Part shown: positions 52,066 through 62,000 of the stretch, piece after piece | Layout of the letters: each line of letters starts with the position of its first letter | Numbering within the stretch: position 1 is the first letter of the stretch | Assembly (NCBI GenBank): GCA_963844865.1 | Contig: CAWJPY010000031.1 | Span: 1 to 64,000, forward strand | Length of the DNA stretch: 64,000 nt | Source of the DNA: CAWJPY01 sp963844865 | Lineage (GTDB): Bacteria; Acidobacteriota; Thermoanaerobaculia; Thermoanaerobaculales; Sulfomarinibacteraceae | Direction of reading: 5' to 3' | The notes under the pieces: generated by a model | The model's input: only the letters and a program-made list of their open reading frames with translations | What the model was told of the DNA's origin: nothing | The model's database searches: none | Made by a program: the position numbers and the translations under genes

Positions 52066-53040
52066 ATGGACCCACAGGAGCTCCGCGCCCAGGCATCCGG
52101 ATTCCAGGCCGCAACCGTCATCCTGGTCGCCAACCACCTGCGCATGCTGGCCGCGCTCTGCGGCGAGCCGCTCTCCACCGACCAGCTCGCCGGCAGCCTG
52201 GACCTGGACGTTCGCGCCACCGCCATGCTCTGCGACGCCCTGGTCTGCCTCGGCGTCATCGCCCGGACCGACGACGGACGCCTCCACGTCGCCGACGAGC
52301 TGCGCGACGCTCTCGACCCCAGCTCCCACGGCTCCCTGACCCGCATCCTGGACCACCAGTTCCATCTCCTGCAGCGCTGGGCAAAGCTGGACCAGGTGCT
52401 GCGCACGGGCGAGCCCATCCCCCGCCCCCCCGACGACGAGGAGCGCCGGCGAGCATTCATCCTCGGCATGGCGGACCTGGCCCGGCAGGCGGCGCCGCCG
52501 TTGTGGGCGGCCATCGACCTGGGCGGTCACCGCCACCTGGTGGACGTCGGTGGCGGACCCGGCGAGTACGCCCTGGCTGCGCTCGAGCGCTTTCCGGAGC
52601 TGCGCGCCACCGTGTTCGACCGCCCCGAGGTCCTCGCCATCGCGCAGGAGTACGCAGCCCGGCGGGAAGTCGGCGGACGCCTCGCCACCACCCCAGGCGA
52701 CGCGCTCGAGGACGACATCCCGACCTGCGACGTGGCCCTGGTCTCTGCGCTGGTCCACTCCTACGGTCCGACCCAGGTGGACCACATCGCCCGCCACGTG
52801 GCGGCCGGGGTGTTACCGGGCGGGAGAGTGCTCATCCGCGAGTTCCTGTGGGACGACGACGCGCACAGCGGACCGCTGTCCGCCGCCCTGTTCGCCGTCA
52901 ACATGCTCGGCGGTACGGCCACCGGACGGGTCTGGTCGGCCGGGGACCTGGAGGAGATCTTCGGTGCGGCCGGCTTCTCCGACTGGTCGCTGGTCCGGAT
53001 CGATCCCCGTTCCAGCGTCCTGGTCGGCGTCCGCGACTGA
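52066..53040 (+). CDS. SAM-dependent methyltransferase, O-methyltransferase-2-like
   Basis: A 324-residue cytosolic enzyme. A dimerization/winged-helix N-terminal domain (FQAATVILVANHLRMLAALC, LDVRATAMLCDALVCLGVIA) precedes a Rossmann methyltransferase domain with the SAM motif LVDVGGGPGEYALAALERFP and GVLPGGRVLIREFLWDDD. This is the layout of AcrR-less plant-type O-methyltransferases and bacterial hydroxyneurosporene-type enzymes; the substrate is unknown. ATG 52066 follows GTGGAGGTC. Ends in a strong terminator. Confidence 0.9.
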   Translation: MDPQELRAQASGFQAATVILVANHLRMLAALCGEPLSTDQLAGSLDLDVRATAMLCDALVCLGVIARTDDGRLHVADELRDALDPSSHGSLTRILDHQFHLLQRWAKLDQVLRTGEPIPRPPDDEERRRAFILGMADLARQAAPPLWAAIDLGGHRHLVDVGGGPGEYALAALERFPELRATVFDRPEVLAIAQEYAARREVGGRLATTPGDALEDDIPTCDVALVSALVHSYGPTQVDHIARHVAAGVLPGGRVLIREFLWDDDAHSGPLSAALFAVNMLGGTATGRVWSAGDLEEIFGAAGFSDWSLVRIDPRSSVLVGVRD

Positions 53041-53080
53041 GGCGTTCCCCGACGGCGAGGAACGCCCGTCGGGGAACGCC
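53041..53080 (+). terminator. Strong hairpin after the methyltransferase gene
   Basis: GGCGTTCCCCGACGG (53041-53055) and CCGTCGGGGAACGCC (53066-53080) form a perfect 15-bp stem with a 10-nt loop, starting directly at the methyltransferase stop. The U-tract is weak (CTTTCCC comes 9 nt later). Confidence 0.8.
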
Positions 53081-53203
53081 CCATGAAACTTTCCCCCATC
53101 TGGACTACACTCTCCTTGAACGTCGCAACATGGTCCCCGTGCGCAGCGAGCCGCTCTCGCGGTCGCAGGGCCGACAGCGACACGTCGACTGGGCGCACAG
53201 GAG

Positions 53204-54682
53204 GTGGATCTGAGGGGCGACTCGAAGGCCGAGCGCCAGATGGAGGCCGTCACGGGCGACGCCGACCGCGAGAAGGTCCGGGTCGCCCTGAGCTCCCTGC
53301 TGGCCGCGGTGCTGCTGACCGGCAGCAAGCTGGGCGTGGGCCTGTGGACCAACAGCCTCGGCATCCTGGCCGAGGCGGCCCACTCGGGCCTCGACCTCGT
53401 GGCCGCCGGCATGACCCTGTGGGCCGTGCGCGCGGCGGGCCGCCCCGCGGACCCCGAGCACACCTACGGCCACGGCAAGATCGAGAACCTCTCCGCTCTC
53501 TTCGAGACCCTCCTCCTCCTCATCACCTGCGCCTGGATCGTGTCCGAGGCGGTGCACCGCCTGCTCGCGCCGGGCACCGCCAAGGTGGACGCCAACGGAT
53601 GGGCCTTCGGCGTCGTGCTGCTGTCCATCGTGGTCGACATCTCCCGCTCCAGGGTCCTCGCGCGGGCCGCCGCCAAGCACCACAGTCAGGCCCTGGAGGC
53701 GGATGCGCTGCACTTCTCCACCGACGTCTGGTCATCGTCCGTCGTGCTGCTGGGTCTGGTGGCGCTGGTGGTGGCGGAGCGCGTCGACCTCCCGTGGCTG
53801 GTCCACGCCGACTCGGTGGCGGCGCTCGGCGTGGCCCTCATCGTGATCGTGGTGAGCTTCCGGCTCGGCAGGCGCGCGGTCAACGAACTCGTCGACGCCG
53901 TGCCCCCGGAGCTGGCGGAGCGGATCCGGGCCGCCGCCTGGGTGGACGGCGTGCTCGCCGTGACCCGGGTGCGCGTCCGGCGGAGCGGCCCCCGGTACTT
54001 CGCGGACGTCACGGTGACCACGGACGGCAGCTCGGCGTTGGAGCGCACCCACGCGCTGGCCGACCGTGTGGAGGAGGAGGTCCTGCACGCCGTCAGCCCC
54101 GCCGACGTGGTGGTTCACGTGGAGCCGGCCCCGGACGGCACCGACGGAGTCCTGGCGACGGTACGTCGCGCCGCCGCGCGCAACGACCTCGGGGCCCACG
54201 CCATCCGAATCTACCAGTCGCAAGAGGCCACCGTCCTGGAGCTCCACGTCGAGGTGAGCGAGGCCCTCACCCTGGTCGAGGCCCACCGCCACGTCACCGA
54301 GTTCGAGGACCAGGTGCGGGAAGCGCTCCCCCACCTCGGACGGGTGATCACCCACCTCGAGCCGGCCGGCGACAGCACCGCGATCCGCAGCGCCGAACCG
54401 GTGCCCGTGGAGCGCATCCTGAAGGTGATCGACGATCTCCAGCGGTCGGGCCGTCTGCCTCTGCCGGTGCACAACGTCCATGTCCTCCGCGACGGAGAGA
54501 CGCTGTCGGTGTCGTTCCACACCACGGCGCACCCGGAGATCCCGATCAGCGAGGCGCACCGGCTCTCAGAGCTCATCGAGCAGGAGCTCAGCAGCGAGCT
54601 CCCCGGTCCGGTGCGGGTCACGATCCACGTCGAGCCGTCCCGGGAGGCGATCGAGAGCTCCGCGCACGACGCCCGCGAATGA
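53204..54682 (+). CDS. Cation diffusion facilitator with three C-terminal domains
   Basis: A 492-residue metal/proton antiporter. Six membrane helices carry the two metal sites: GILAEAAHSGLDLVAAGM (HSxxD) in helix 2 and ALHFSTDVWSS (HxxxD) in helix 5. Normal CDFs have one cytoplasmic dimerization domain; here three follow in tandem (about residues 215-305, 310-395 and 400-485), each ending in a VHVEP or THLEP strand. The first-site HSxxD form is commoner in iron/manganese-type members. GTG 53204 sits on an AGGAGG sequence; ATG 53240 is the alternative start. The VIT1-like gene is 68 bp downstream. Confidence 0.9.
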   Translation: MDLRGDSKAERQMEAVTGDADREKVRVALSSLLAAVLLTGSKLGVGLWTNSLGILAEAAHSGLDLVAAGMTLWAVRAAGRPADPEHTYGHGKIENLSALFETLLLLITCAWIVSEAVHRLLAPGTAKVDANGWAFGVVLLSIVVDISRSRVLARAAAKHHSQALEADALHFSTDVWSSSVVLLGLVALVVAERVDLPWLVHADSVAALGVALIVIVVSFRLGRRAVNELVDAVPPELAERIRAAAWVDGVLAVTRVRVRRSGPRYFADVTVTTDGSSALERTHALADRVEEEVLHAVSPADVVVHVEPAPDGTDGVLATVRRAAARNDLGAHAIRIYQSQEATVLELHVEVSEALTLVEAHRHVTEFEDQVREALPHLGRVITHLEPAGDSTAIRSAEPVPVERILKVIDDLQRSGRLPLPVHNVHVLRDGETLSVSFHTTAHPEIPISEAHRLSELIEQELSSELPGPVRVTIHVEPSREAIESSAHDARE

Positions 54683-54750
54683 TCCGCCGTTCGAGCGAAC
54701 CACGGCAGCGCCCCCCGGCGCCTTCTCGGCGTTGCTGAAGGGAGGCAGCG

Positions 54751-55446
54751 ATGCCCCAGACCCGCCACATCGAACGCCACTTCACCTCGTCGGAGACCGT
54801 GCGTGACATCGTCATCGGGATGTCGGACGGCCTGACTGTCCCCTTCGCCTTGGCAGCGGGCCTCTCCGGCGCGGTCCAGAGCTTGAGGGTCATCGTCACC
54901 GCCGGGCTCGCCGAGATCGCCGCGGGGTCCATCGCCATGGGTCTCGGCGGCTACCTGGCCGCACGGACCGATGCCGAGCACTACGCCACCGAGCGCCGCC
55001 GCGAGGAGCGGGAGACGGAGGAGGTTCCGGAGCAGGAGGCTGCGGAGGTGACCGACGTGCTGCGCGAGTTCGGCCTCGAGGAACCGGCCCTGTCAGACGC
55101 GGTGCAGGCCCTGCGCTCCGACCGCGGGCGGTGGGTCGACTTCATGATGCGCTTCGAGCTCGGCCTGGAGGAACCGGATCCGCGCCGCGCGCGCTCCAGC
55201 GCCTTGACGATCGCCCTGTCCTACGTCGGTGGAGGCTTCGTACCCTTGGCGCCCTACATCCTTGCGCCCTCCATCCGAGTCGCACTGACCGCGTCGGTGG
55301 CGGTCACGCTCCTCGCACTCCTCGTCTTCGGCTACGTGAAGGGTCGCTTCACCACCGCCCGACCCCTGCGCAGCGCGTGGCAGACCGCCCTGGTCGGCGG
55401 GCTTGCCGCGGCCGCCGCCTTCGGCCTGGCCAAGGCCATCGGCTAG
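54751..55446 (+). CDS. VIT1/CCC1 family iron/manganese transporter
   Basis: A 231-residue membrane protein. VRDIVIGMSDGLTVPFALAA and AGLAEIAAGSIAMGLGGYLA are the first two helices of the VIT1/CCC1 family. An acidic charged loop (TERRREERETEEVPEQEAAE) is the usual cytoplasmic metal-binding segment. Three more helices follow (LSYVGGGFVPLAPYIL and later). It moves ferrous iron or manganese out of the cytoplasm. ATG 54751 has AGGGAGGC upstream. It lies in line with the CDF gene and probably shares its transcript. Confidence 0.9.
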   Translation: MPQTRHIERHFTSSETVRDIVIGMSDGLTVPFALAAGLSGAVQSLRVIVTAGLAEIAAGSIAMGLGGYLAARTDAEHYATERRREERETEEVPEQEAAEVTDVLREFGLEEPALSDAVQALRSDRGRWVDFMMRFELGLEEPDPRRARSSALTIALSYVGGGFVPLAPYILAPSIRVALTASVAVTLLALLVFGYVKGRFTTARPLRSAWQTALVGGLAAAAAFGLAKAIG

Positions 55447-55479
55447 CGGGTGGGCAGCCCATCGGCCTCTGGCCGCCCG

Positions 55480-55540
55480 TGTCGCCACCGCTGATCCCCG
55501 TCGCCGGTCGCTGACGCTGTCTCCGGACCCTGGCTCTGCT
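55480..55540. repeat. GCTGACGCTG-bearing spacer block
   Basis: Short spacer with ACCGCTGATCCCCGTCGCC and GCTGACGCTG (55510-55519), between convergent genes. Member of the dispersed low-complexity family. Confidence 0.45.
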
Positions 55541-55548
55541 CGCCGTCG

Positions 55549-56283
55549 CTACCGGTAGCCGGCGCCTGCCAACGCGGCGAGCATGGCGACCGGGTCGTTG
55601 GTGGTGACGGCCGCCACCCCGGACTCGGCGAGACGCACCGCCATCACCGGGTCGTCCACGGTCCACGCCCAGGTCGCCCGACCGCGTCCTCGGAGCTCGT
55701 CCACCACGGCCTTCGAGACGCGCTCGAAGGGCAGCCCCAAGCTGTTGACGAAACGTCCGTCCCCTTCCCAGAACCCTCCGGGCAGGGGCTCGTCCAGGAA
55801 GAGGTGGGTCCACACCGAAGGTAGCCGGTGCTTGCTCGCCACCAGGAGATCCAGGTGGAAGCTCGACACCATGACCCGGTGGTGCAGGCGCCGGCGTTCG
55901 ATCCCCGCCACCACCAGGTCGACCAGGTCCGCCGAGGGCGTCTTGAGCTCGATGTTGATCCGATCGGCGGCGGCGAGGAGGTCCAGGACCTCGTCCAGGG
56001 TCGGGATCCGCTCACCCGCGAACCGGGCGCCCTTCCAGGAGCCGGCATCCAAGGTCCGCAGCTCGGCGAGGGTCAGGCTGGCCACCGGCCCCGTCCCGCC
56101 GGTCGTGCGGTCCACGGCGTCGTCGTGGATCACCACGGGCACGCCGTCGGCCGACAGGTGGACGTCGAACTCGACGCTGTCGGCGCGGGCAGCCAGGGCG
56201 GCCCGGAAGGAGGCGAGCGTGTTCTCCGGATGGGTGCGCGCGGCGCCGCGGTGAGCATCCACCAGGACGACGTGCCGGCTCAT
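55549..56283 (-). CDS. Glycerophosphodiester phosphodiesterase
   Basis: A 244-residue cytoplasmic enzyme (no signal peptide) of the GDPD/UgpQ type that releases glycerol phosphate from deacylated phospholipids. Motifs: DAHRGAARTHPENTLASFRA, VEFDVHLSADGVPVVIHDDA (catalytic and metal residues), INIELKTP and WTVDDPVMAVRLAESGVAAV. ATG 56283 overlaps the egsA stop by 4 bp. The tight coupling to a glycerol-1-phosphate dehydrogenase raises the chance that it acts on sn-1 rather than sn-3 glycerophosphodiesters. Confidence 0.93.
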   Translation of the reverse strand: MSRHVVLVDAHRGAARTHPENTLASFRAALAARADSVEFDVHLSADGVPVVIHDDAVDRTTGGTGPVASLTLAELRTLDAGSWKGARFAGERIPTLDEVLDLLAAADRINIELKTPSADLVDLVVAGIERRRLHHRVMVSSFHLDLLVASKHRLPSVWTHLFLDEPLPGGFWEGDGRFVNSLGLPFERVSKAVVDELRGRGRATWAWTVDDPVMAVRLAESGVAAVTTNDPVAMLAALAGAGYR

Positions 56284-57662
56284 CGCCGCCCCTTTCGCCC
56301 AGGACGGTCCGGGTAGTCCGCCGCAAAGCCCTCCAGAACGGAGAGCTCGGCGGCCACGTCGAGGACGGTTGTGCGGGTACGGATGGTGCGCCCGTAGCGG
56401 AGGGCGAGCCGCAGCTCCTCCCTCGAGATACCCAGGTCAGCGGCATACATGGGCGCTCCGCTGCCGGCGAGGGCCCGCCGGACCTGGCGGCCCGTGGCAA
56501 GCACCTCCCGGACGGCGGTCTTGATGGGCTCTTCGTTGGCGGCGAGGAGCTCCAGGTCGCGACCGGACCGTGCCTCGAGCTTGCTCCGCCACTGCGGCCA
56601 CACCACCGGGACGAGGGTGCCGAACACCGCCTCCAGCTCCCCCTTGGCCACGGTGGGTGACGGGCCCGGCACGAAGGGGGCGGCGGCGAAGTCGGTCTCC
56701 AGGACCGACCCGTAGAGGGCATCCACGGCCACCGAGGCAACGCCCACCTGGGCGCCGTGGAGGTGCAGGGCGCGACCGGCCGCCAGGTTGCGCATGTCCC
56801 AGAAATGGGACAGGAGGTGCTCGCCCCCGGATGCCGGGCTCGAGGTGCCGGCGATGGTCATGGTGATCCCCGAGACCAGGAGCAGCTCGGCGAGCAGAAC
56901 CACCGCGGCCGGATCCCGTTCCCCGAGGCGGGGCAGCACGTCCAGGGCATCGGTGAACGCCTGGTCCAGGAGCCGGCCCGGCAGCGAGCAGTACGGCTCG
57001 TCCCGCAGCAGCGAGGCGATCCACCAGTCGCAGCCGGAGTACGGCTTGGAGACGAGGTCGCCCAGGCCGGCCAGGGTCAGCTCCAGCGGCGCCCCGCACA
57101 GCACGTCGGTGTCCGCCAGCACGGCCACGGGAGGCGTCGCCGCCGCCGTGGTCTTGAGGCCCCCCTCCAGCAACGCCACGATGGACGACGTGTACCCGTT
57201 CATCGACGCGGCCGTGGCCACCGCGACGTAGGGCCGACCCCGCTGGTGGGCCAGGGCCTTGGTCAGGTCGTTGACGGTGCCGCTGCCGACGGCCACGTAG
57301 ACGTCGAACGCATCGGAGGAGGATCGAGCGAGGTCCGCCACCAGCTCCACCGAGGCGTGTACCTCGCCGGCCGGGGCGTCCGGGACCACGCACCTGCTCA
57401 GCCGGCGGCGCCCCAGGAGGGCCTGGTCGAGGCGACGGCCCACGGCCGCCCAGGTCCGCCGATCGCCGATGGCGAGCACCCGGTCTCCCGGTGCCAGCTC
57501 GTCGAGGACGGCGGGAGCACGCTCGATGGCCCCCTCCCCCACCACCACGCTGCGGGTGGGCACGTGGTGGGTGCGGCCACACTCGCAGGCGAAGCTCGTA
57601 CCGAGAAGCCCGCCGTCGAGGACGTCGTCGAGAGCCGCCATCGAGGATGTCGTCCGGGTCAC
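56280..57662 (-). CDS. egsA: sn-glycerol-1-phosphate dehydrogenase
   Basis: A 460-residue NAD(P)-dependent metalloenzyme interconverting dihydroxyacetone phosphate and sn-glycerol-1-phosphate, related to AraM/EgsA of Bacillus and archaeal G1PDH. Motifs: the nucleotide-binding AVGSGTVNDLTKALAHQRGR, VATAASMNGYTSSIVALLEGG, the metal-site GEHLLSHFWDM and HLHGAQVGVASVAVDALYG. GTG 57662 overlaps the stop of the TerB-like gene. It is the middle gene of a three-gene operon with a TerB-like protein and a glycerophosphodiesterase. In bacteria G1P feeds heptaprenylglyceryl phosphate or other unusual ether lipids; no such synthase is in the window. Confidence 0.93.
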   Translation of the reverse strand: MTRTTSSMAALDDVLDGGLLGTSFACECGRTHHVPTRSVVVGEGAIERAPAVLDELAPGDRVLAIGDRRTWAAVGRRLDQALLGRRRLSRCVVPDAPAGEVHASVELVADLARSSSDAFDVYVAVGSGTVNDLTKALAHQRGRPYVAVATAASMNGYTSSIVALLEGGLKTTAAATPPVAVLADTDVLCGAPLELTLAGLGDLVSKPYSGCDWWIASLLRDEPYCSLPGRLLDQAFTDALDVLPRLGERDPAAVVLLAELLLVSGITMTIAGTSSPASGGEHLLSHFWDMRNLAAGRALHLHGAQVGVASVAVDALYGSVLETDFAAAPFVPGPSPTVAKGELEAVFGTLVPVVWPQWRSKLEARSGRDLELLAANEEPIKTAVREVLATGRQVRRALAGSGAPMYAADLGISREELRLALRYGRTIRTRTTVLDVAAELSVLEGFAADYPDRPGRKGRR

Positions 57663-58051
57663 TCCCGCATCATGACGAGCGCTTCCCGGATCAGCGCCAC
57701 GTGTCGCTGCACCCAGGCCTCCAGCTTCTCCACCTCATCATCGGCCACGTCCATCTCCCGCGCCACCTGAGCGGCCAGGGACCGCTCGCCGACACTGAAG
57801 CTGGTGTCGGAGTAGCCGAGGCCGATGAGCTCGAGGAGCGCAGCGATCTTCGACCGCCGGCTGGAGAAGGTCGCCGCCAGCTCCTTGACGCTCCGGTCGG
57901 CGCGATCGGCCTGGGCCACGCCCATCTCCGCACGCAGGGCGGCCACGGCGGCGCCCTCCCGGCCGACCACGATGCCGTCCTGCTGGATCATCTTCTCCGC
58001 CAGCAGGGCGAACGCGTGCTTCTCGTCCCGGTCGAGGAGGTTGAGGAACAT
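57659..58051 (-). CDS. TerB-like helical protein
   Basis: A 130-residue all-helical cytoplasmic protein starting MFLNLLDRDEKHAFALLAEK and continuing EKMIQQDGIVVGREGAAVAA, which matches the start of TerB-like (tellurite resistance B/DjlA N-terminal) domains where an Asp/Glu pair after the first helix can bind metal. The remainder (SVKELAATFSSRRSKIAALL) is helical. ATG 58051 follows GGAAGGAGAAAGG. First gene of the operon with egsA; its role there is unknown. Confidence 0.7.
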   Translation of the reverse strand: MFLNLLDRDEKHAFALLAEKMIQQDGIVVGREGAAVAALRAEMGVAQADRADRSVKELAATFSSRRSKIAALLELIGLGYSDTSFSVGERSLAAQVAREMDVADDEVEKLEAWVQRHVALIREALVMMRE

Positions 58052-58207
58052 CGCCTTTCTCCTTCCCTCGGACGCTGCTGTCCGTCCCCGAATTGCGCCC
58101 AGGATAGCAGCTGAGCGCTACCAGGGTGGACTGTCCTGTGCGACCCATCACCGACACCCGGCCTGTCCCTCTGTGTATCTGCAGCGGCGCCGTCGGGAAC
58201 CGCTAGT

Positions 58208-58927
58208 ATGGCAACAGTGATGACGACGGGTGATTCCCTTCCGCGCAGCATCCTGCTGGTGGGCTTCGGCGAGGTCGAGATTCGCGAGCTCCTCCCGTTT
58301 CTGGCCTCTTTCGACATGAATGTCCACTACCTGCCCTGGAGCGACGGCCTGGCGGGGCTCTTGAAGATGCGCGAGTTCGACGCCATCGTCCTGCGCATGC
58401 CCTCGCTGCGCCGCCTGCTGCTCGCCATCCTCGAGGTTCTGCGGTCGGACGATGCCCTCAACCGACACACCGGCGTGGTCCTGGTCGCCCATCCCAAGCA
58501 GCTCGGGGCGGCCCGCTCCTATGTCCAACACGGTGTCAACCGCGTCCTCTCCGACCGCGAGGTGACCGTGGGCCTCCGCGAGACGCTCCTCCCCCTCCTC
58601 GACGTCGCCCACCGCTTCCGGTTGCGCGCCCCCATCGAGCTTTCGGCGTTGGTCGACGCGCACCCCACCACCGCGTACTGCCACACGGAGAACCTCTCCA
58701 TCTCCGGCATGTTGGTGAGCTGCACCCAGCCGTTGCCGGTGGGATCGCCCGTGGACTTCTCGCTGCAGGTGCCCGGAGAGGACAACCCGATCCGCGGCAC
58801 GGCCAAGGTGGTGCGCCTCACCAACCCGCGGCGCGAGAACGTCCTCGGCATGGGCGCCGCCTTCCTGTCCTTCGTGGAGAACCACCGCTCTCGCCTGCGC
58901 AGCCTGCTGGTCCGGCAGGCGAGCTGA
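58208..58927 (+). CDS. PilZ domain protein with receiver-like N-terminus
   Basis: A 239-residue cytoplasmic protein. Residues 12-120 have a response-regulator-like alternation (SILLVGFGEVEIRELLPFLA, FDAIVLRMPSLRRLLLAILE) but lack a clear phosphoacceptor Asp in the usual place. Residues about 135-235 are a PilZ domain: RFRLRAPIELSALV gives the arginine cluster, ENLSISGMLVSC is the (N/D)xSxxG block, and LGMGAAFLSF closes it. It probably binds cyclic di-GMP. ATG 58208 is used; ATG 58220 is in frame. No ribosome site is clear. Confidence 0.85.
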   Translation: MATVMTTGDSLPRSILLVGFGEVEIRELLPFLASFDMNVHYLPWSDGLAGLLKMREFDAIVLRMPSLRRLLLAILEVLRSDDALNRHTGVVLVAHPKQLGAARSYVQHGVNRVLSDREVTVGLRETLLPLLDVAHRFRLRAPIELSALVDAHPTTAYCHTENLSISGMLVSCTQPLPVGSPVDFSLQVPGEDNPIRGTAKVVRLTNPRRENVLGMGAAFLSFVENHRSRLRSLLVRQAS

Positions 58928-58985
58928 TCGCCGCCGCCGACCACGGCCGCCGCCGCTGGTCGCGGAGGCGCCGGCGCCGGGAAAC
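58925..58985. repeat. GCC/GCG-rich spacer block
   Basis: GATCGCCGCCGCCGACCACG and GCCGCCGCCGCTGGTCGCGG between the PilZ and tricorn-like genes. Weakly similar to the other GGC/CAG blocks. Confidence 0.35.
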
Positions 58986-59065
58986 CCACCACGGCGATTG
59001 TCGTACACTCCGTTGATCCCGCCCTGCGGCACACGTCCGCGACTCCGGGCCAGGAGGATGGAGGA

Positions 59066-62000
59066 ATGATGAGGAGCATGGTTCGTCTCGGTCTCGGTCT
59101 GCTCATGACGGTTTCAATGTGCGCGGCCACCGGCACGCTCAGCGCCGCCGAGCAGGCGCACTGGCTGCGCTACCCGACCATCTCGCCCGACGGCGGCACC
59201 GTCGTCTTCAGCTATCGCGGCGACCTCTTTCGGGTGCCGTCCGAAGGCGGCCTGGCCACCCAGCTCACGGTCCACGAGGCCCACGACACCATGCCCGTGT
59301 GGTCGCCGGACGGCACGAAGATCGCCTTCGCCTCCGACCGCTACGGCAACCTCGACGTCTTCGTCATGCCGGCCGAGGGCGGGGAGGCGACGCGCCTGAC
59401 CTTCCACTCCGCGGACGACGAGCCCACCAGCTTCACCCCGGACGGCACGGCCGTCCTCTTCAGCTCGGCGCGGCTCGACTCCAAGGACTGTGTCCAGTTC
59501 CCCGTGTCGGCCCAGCCCGAGCTGTACCGGGTGGCCGTGGACGGCGGCATGCCCCGTCAGGTGCTGACCACCCCCGCCATGTACGCGACCTACGACGACG
59601 CCGAGAAGCGCCTCGCCTACTCCGACCACAAGGGCTACGAGATGGAGTGGCGCAAGCACGACCACTCGGCGTTCGCCCGTGACGTCTGGATGTGGGACGT
59701 GGCGGCGGACACCCACACCCGCCTCACCGCCTTCGGCGCCGACGACCGCCAGCCCGTGTGGGCCCCCGGCGAGGAGTCGCTGTACTTCCTGTCGGAGCGC
59801 AGCGGCAGCTTCAACGTGTGGCGGCTGGACCTGGCCGACCCGTCGCACGCCGTACAGATCACGAAGCACGACACCCACCCGGTGCGCTTCCTCAGCGCCT
59901 CGCGCACGCGGCGACCTGTGCTACGCCTACGACGGCGACATCTGGGTCCAGTCGGCAGGTGACCGCGACGGCCGCAAGCTGCAGGTGAGCGTGGCCTCGG
60001 ACCGCCGCCACAACCGTCGTGAGTGGACGGACGTCGCCTCGGACCTCAACGAGTTCGAGCTGTCCCCAGACGGCAAGAGAGATCGCGTTCGTCGCCCGTG
60101 GCGAGGTCTTCGTGACGTCGGTGGGGCACCCCGCCACCAGGCGCATCACCGACACGCCCGAGCAGGAGCGCTCGGTGAGCTTCAGCCCCGACGGCCGCAG
60201 CCTGCTCTACGCATCCGAGCGCGGCGGAAGCTGGAACATCTACCGCACGGACCTCACCGACGAGGACGAGCCGAGCTTCTTCAACGCGACCGCCCTGGCG
60301 GAGAAGCCGGTCCTCGATCACCGACCAGGAGACCTTCCAGCCCCACTTCTCCCCCGACGGCAAGGAGGTCGCGTACCTCGAGAACCGCACCACTCTGAAG
60401 GTCCTGAACCTGGCCAGCGGCGAGACCCGCACCATCCTGCCCGGCGACCGCAACTACTCCTATGCCGACGGCGACCAGTGGTACGAGTGGTCGCCCGACG
60501 GGCGCTGGTTCCTTGTCGAGTTCATGAACCCCAACCGCTGGTCCAACGAGGTCGGCCTGGTGTCGGCGGCGGGCGACGGCGAGGTCGTGAATCTCACGAA
60601 GAGCGGCTACGAGGACATGACTCCCCACTGGGCCTCAGACGGCCAGATGATGACCTGGTTCACGGATCGGGATGGTGACCGCCTGCAGGCCGGCTGGCCG
60701 GACCAGTTCGACGTCTACGGCGCCTTCTTCACCACCAAGGCCTGGGACCGCTACCACCTCACAGAGGCCGAGCTGGAGCAGGTGAAGGCCGCTGAGAAGA
60801 AGGAGAAGGAGGCGAAGGCCAAGGAGAAGAAGGACGAGGCTGAGGAGTCGGACGGCCCATCGAAGCTGCCCGAGCCGGTGGACATCCAGCTCGAGGGGCT
60901 CCAGGACCGGACCGAGCGCCTGAGCTTGCAGTCCGCCGACCTGGCGGATGCCCGCCTCACCCCGGACGGCGAGAAGCTCCTCTTCTTGGCCAAGTACGAG
61001 AAGGGTTACGACCTCTGGAGCTACGAGCACCGCAGCAGCAAGGTCAAGCTGCTCGCCAAGCTCAACGCGGACCACGCCGACCACATCGCCATCGACGGCG
61101 ACGGCAAGAAGGCCTACGTCCTGGCCGACCGGTCCCTGCGGGCGGTGGACCTGGACAAGGGCGACGTCGAACCGGTGCAGCTCGAGGCCGAGATGGAGCT
61201 GGATCCGCAGGCGGAGCGGGCCTACCTCTTCGAGCACGCGTGGCGGCAGACCAAGGAGAAGTTCTACGACGTCGGCATGCATGGCGTGGACTGGGATGCG
61301 TATCGCGCTTCGTACGCCAAGTTCCTGCCCGACATCGACAACGACTGGGACCTGGCCGAGCTGATCTCGGAAATGCAGGGCGAGCTCAACGCCTCCCACA
61401 CCGGCTGCTACTACCGGCCGAAGCGACGGGATGCCGACGACACCGCCCGTCTCGGCTTCTTCCCGGACCCCACCTGGAACGCTGACGGGGTGCGCATCGC
61501 CGAGGTCCTTGCCGGCGGCCCCCTGCAGCAGGCCGGGACCCGCATCCGCGAAGGCGTGGTGATCACATCCATCGACGGGACTCCCATCGGGGCCGGCGAC
61601 AACTGGTACCCCCTCCTCAACCGCAAGGCGGGCACGCCCGTGCGACTGGGCCTCACGGACCCGGAGAGCGGCGACGCCTGGCAGGAGCGGGTCAAGCCCA
61701 TCAGCGGGGGCGAGCAGACCAGGCTCCTGTACGAGCGCTGGGTGCGGTCGCGCCGCGCCGAGGTGGAGCGCCTCTCCGGCGGCCGCCTGGGCTACGCCCA
61801 CATCCGGACCATGATCGACTCCCGCTTCCGGGAGATCTTCGAGGACATCTTCGGCAAGGCCGTGGACAAGGAGGGCATCGTCCTCGACACCCGCTTCAAC
61901 AACGGCGGCAACCTGGTCGAGCCGCTCACGATCCTGCTGACCGGCAAGGTCTACGCGCGCCCCGTGCCCCGCGGTCGCCAGATCGGCGCAGAGCCCGCCT

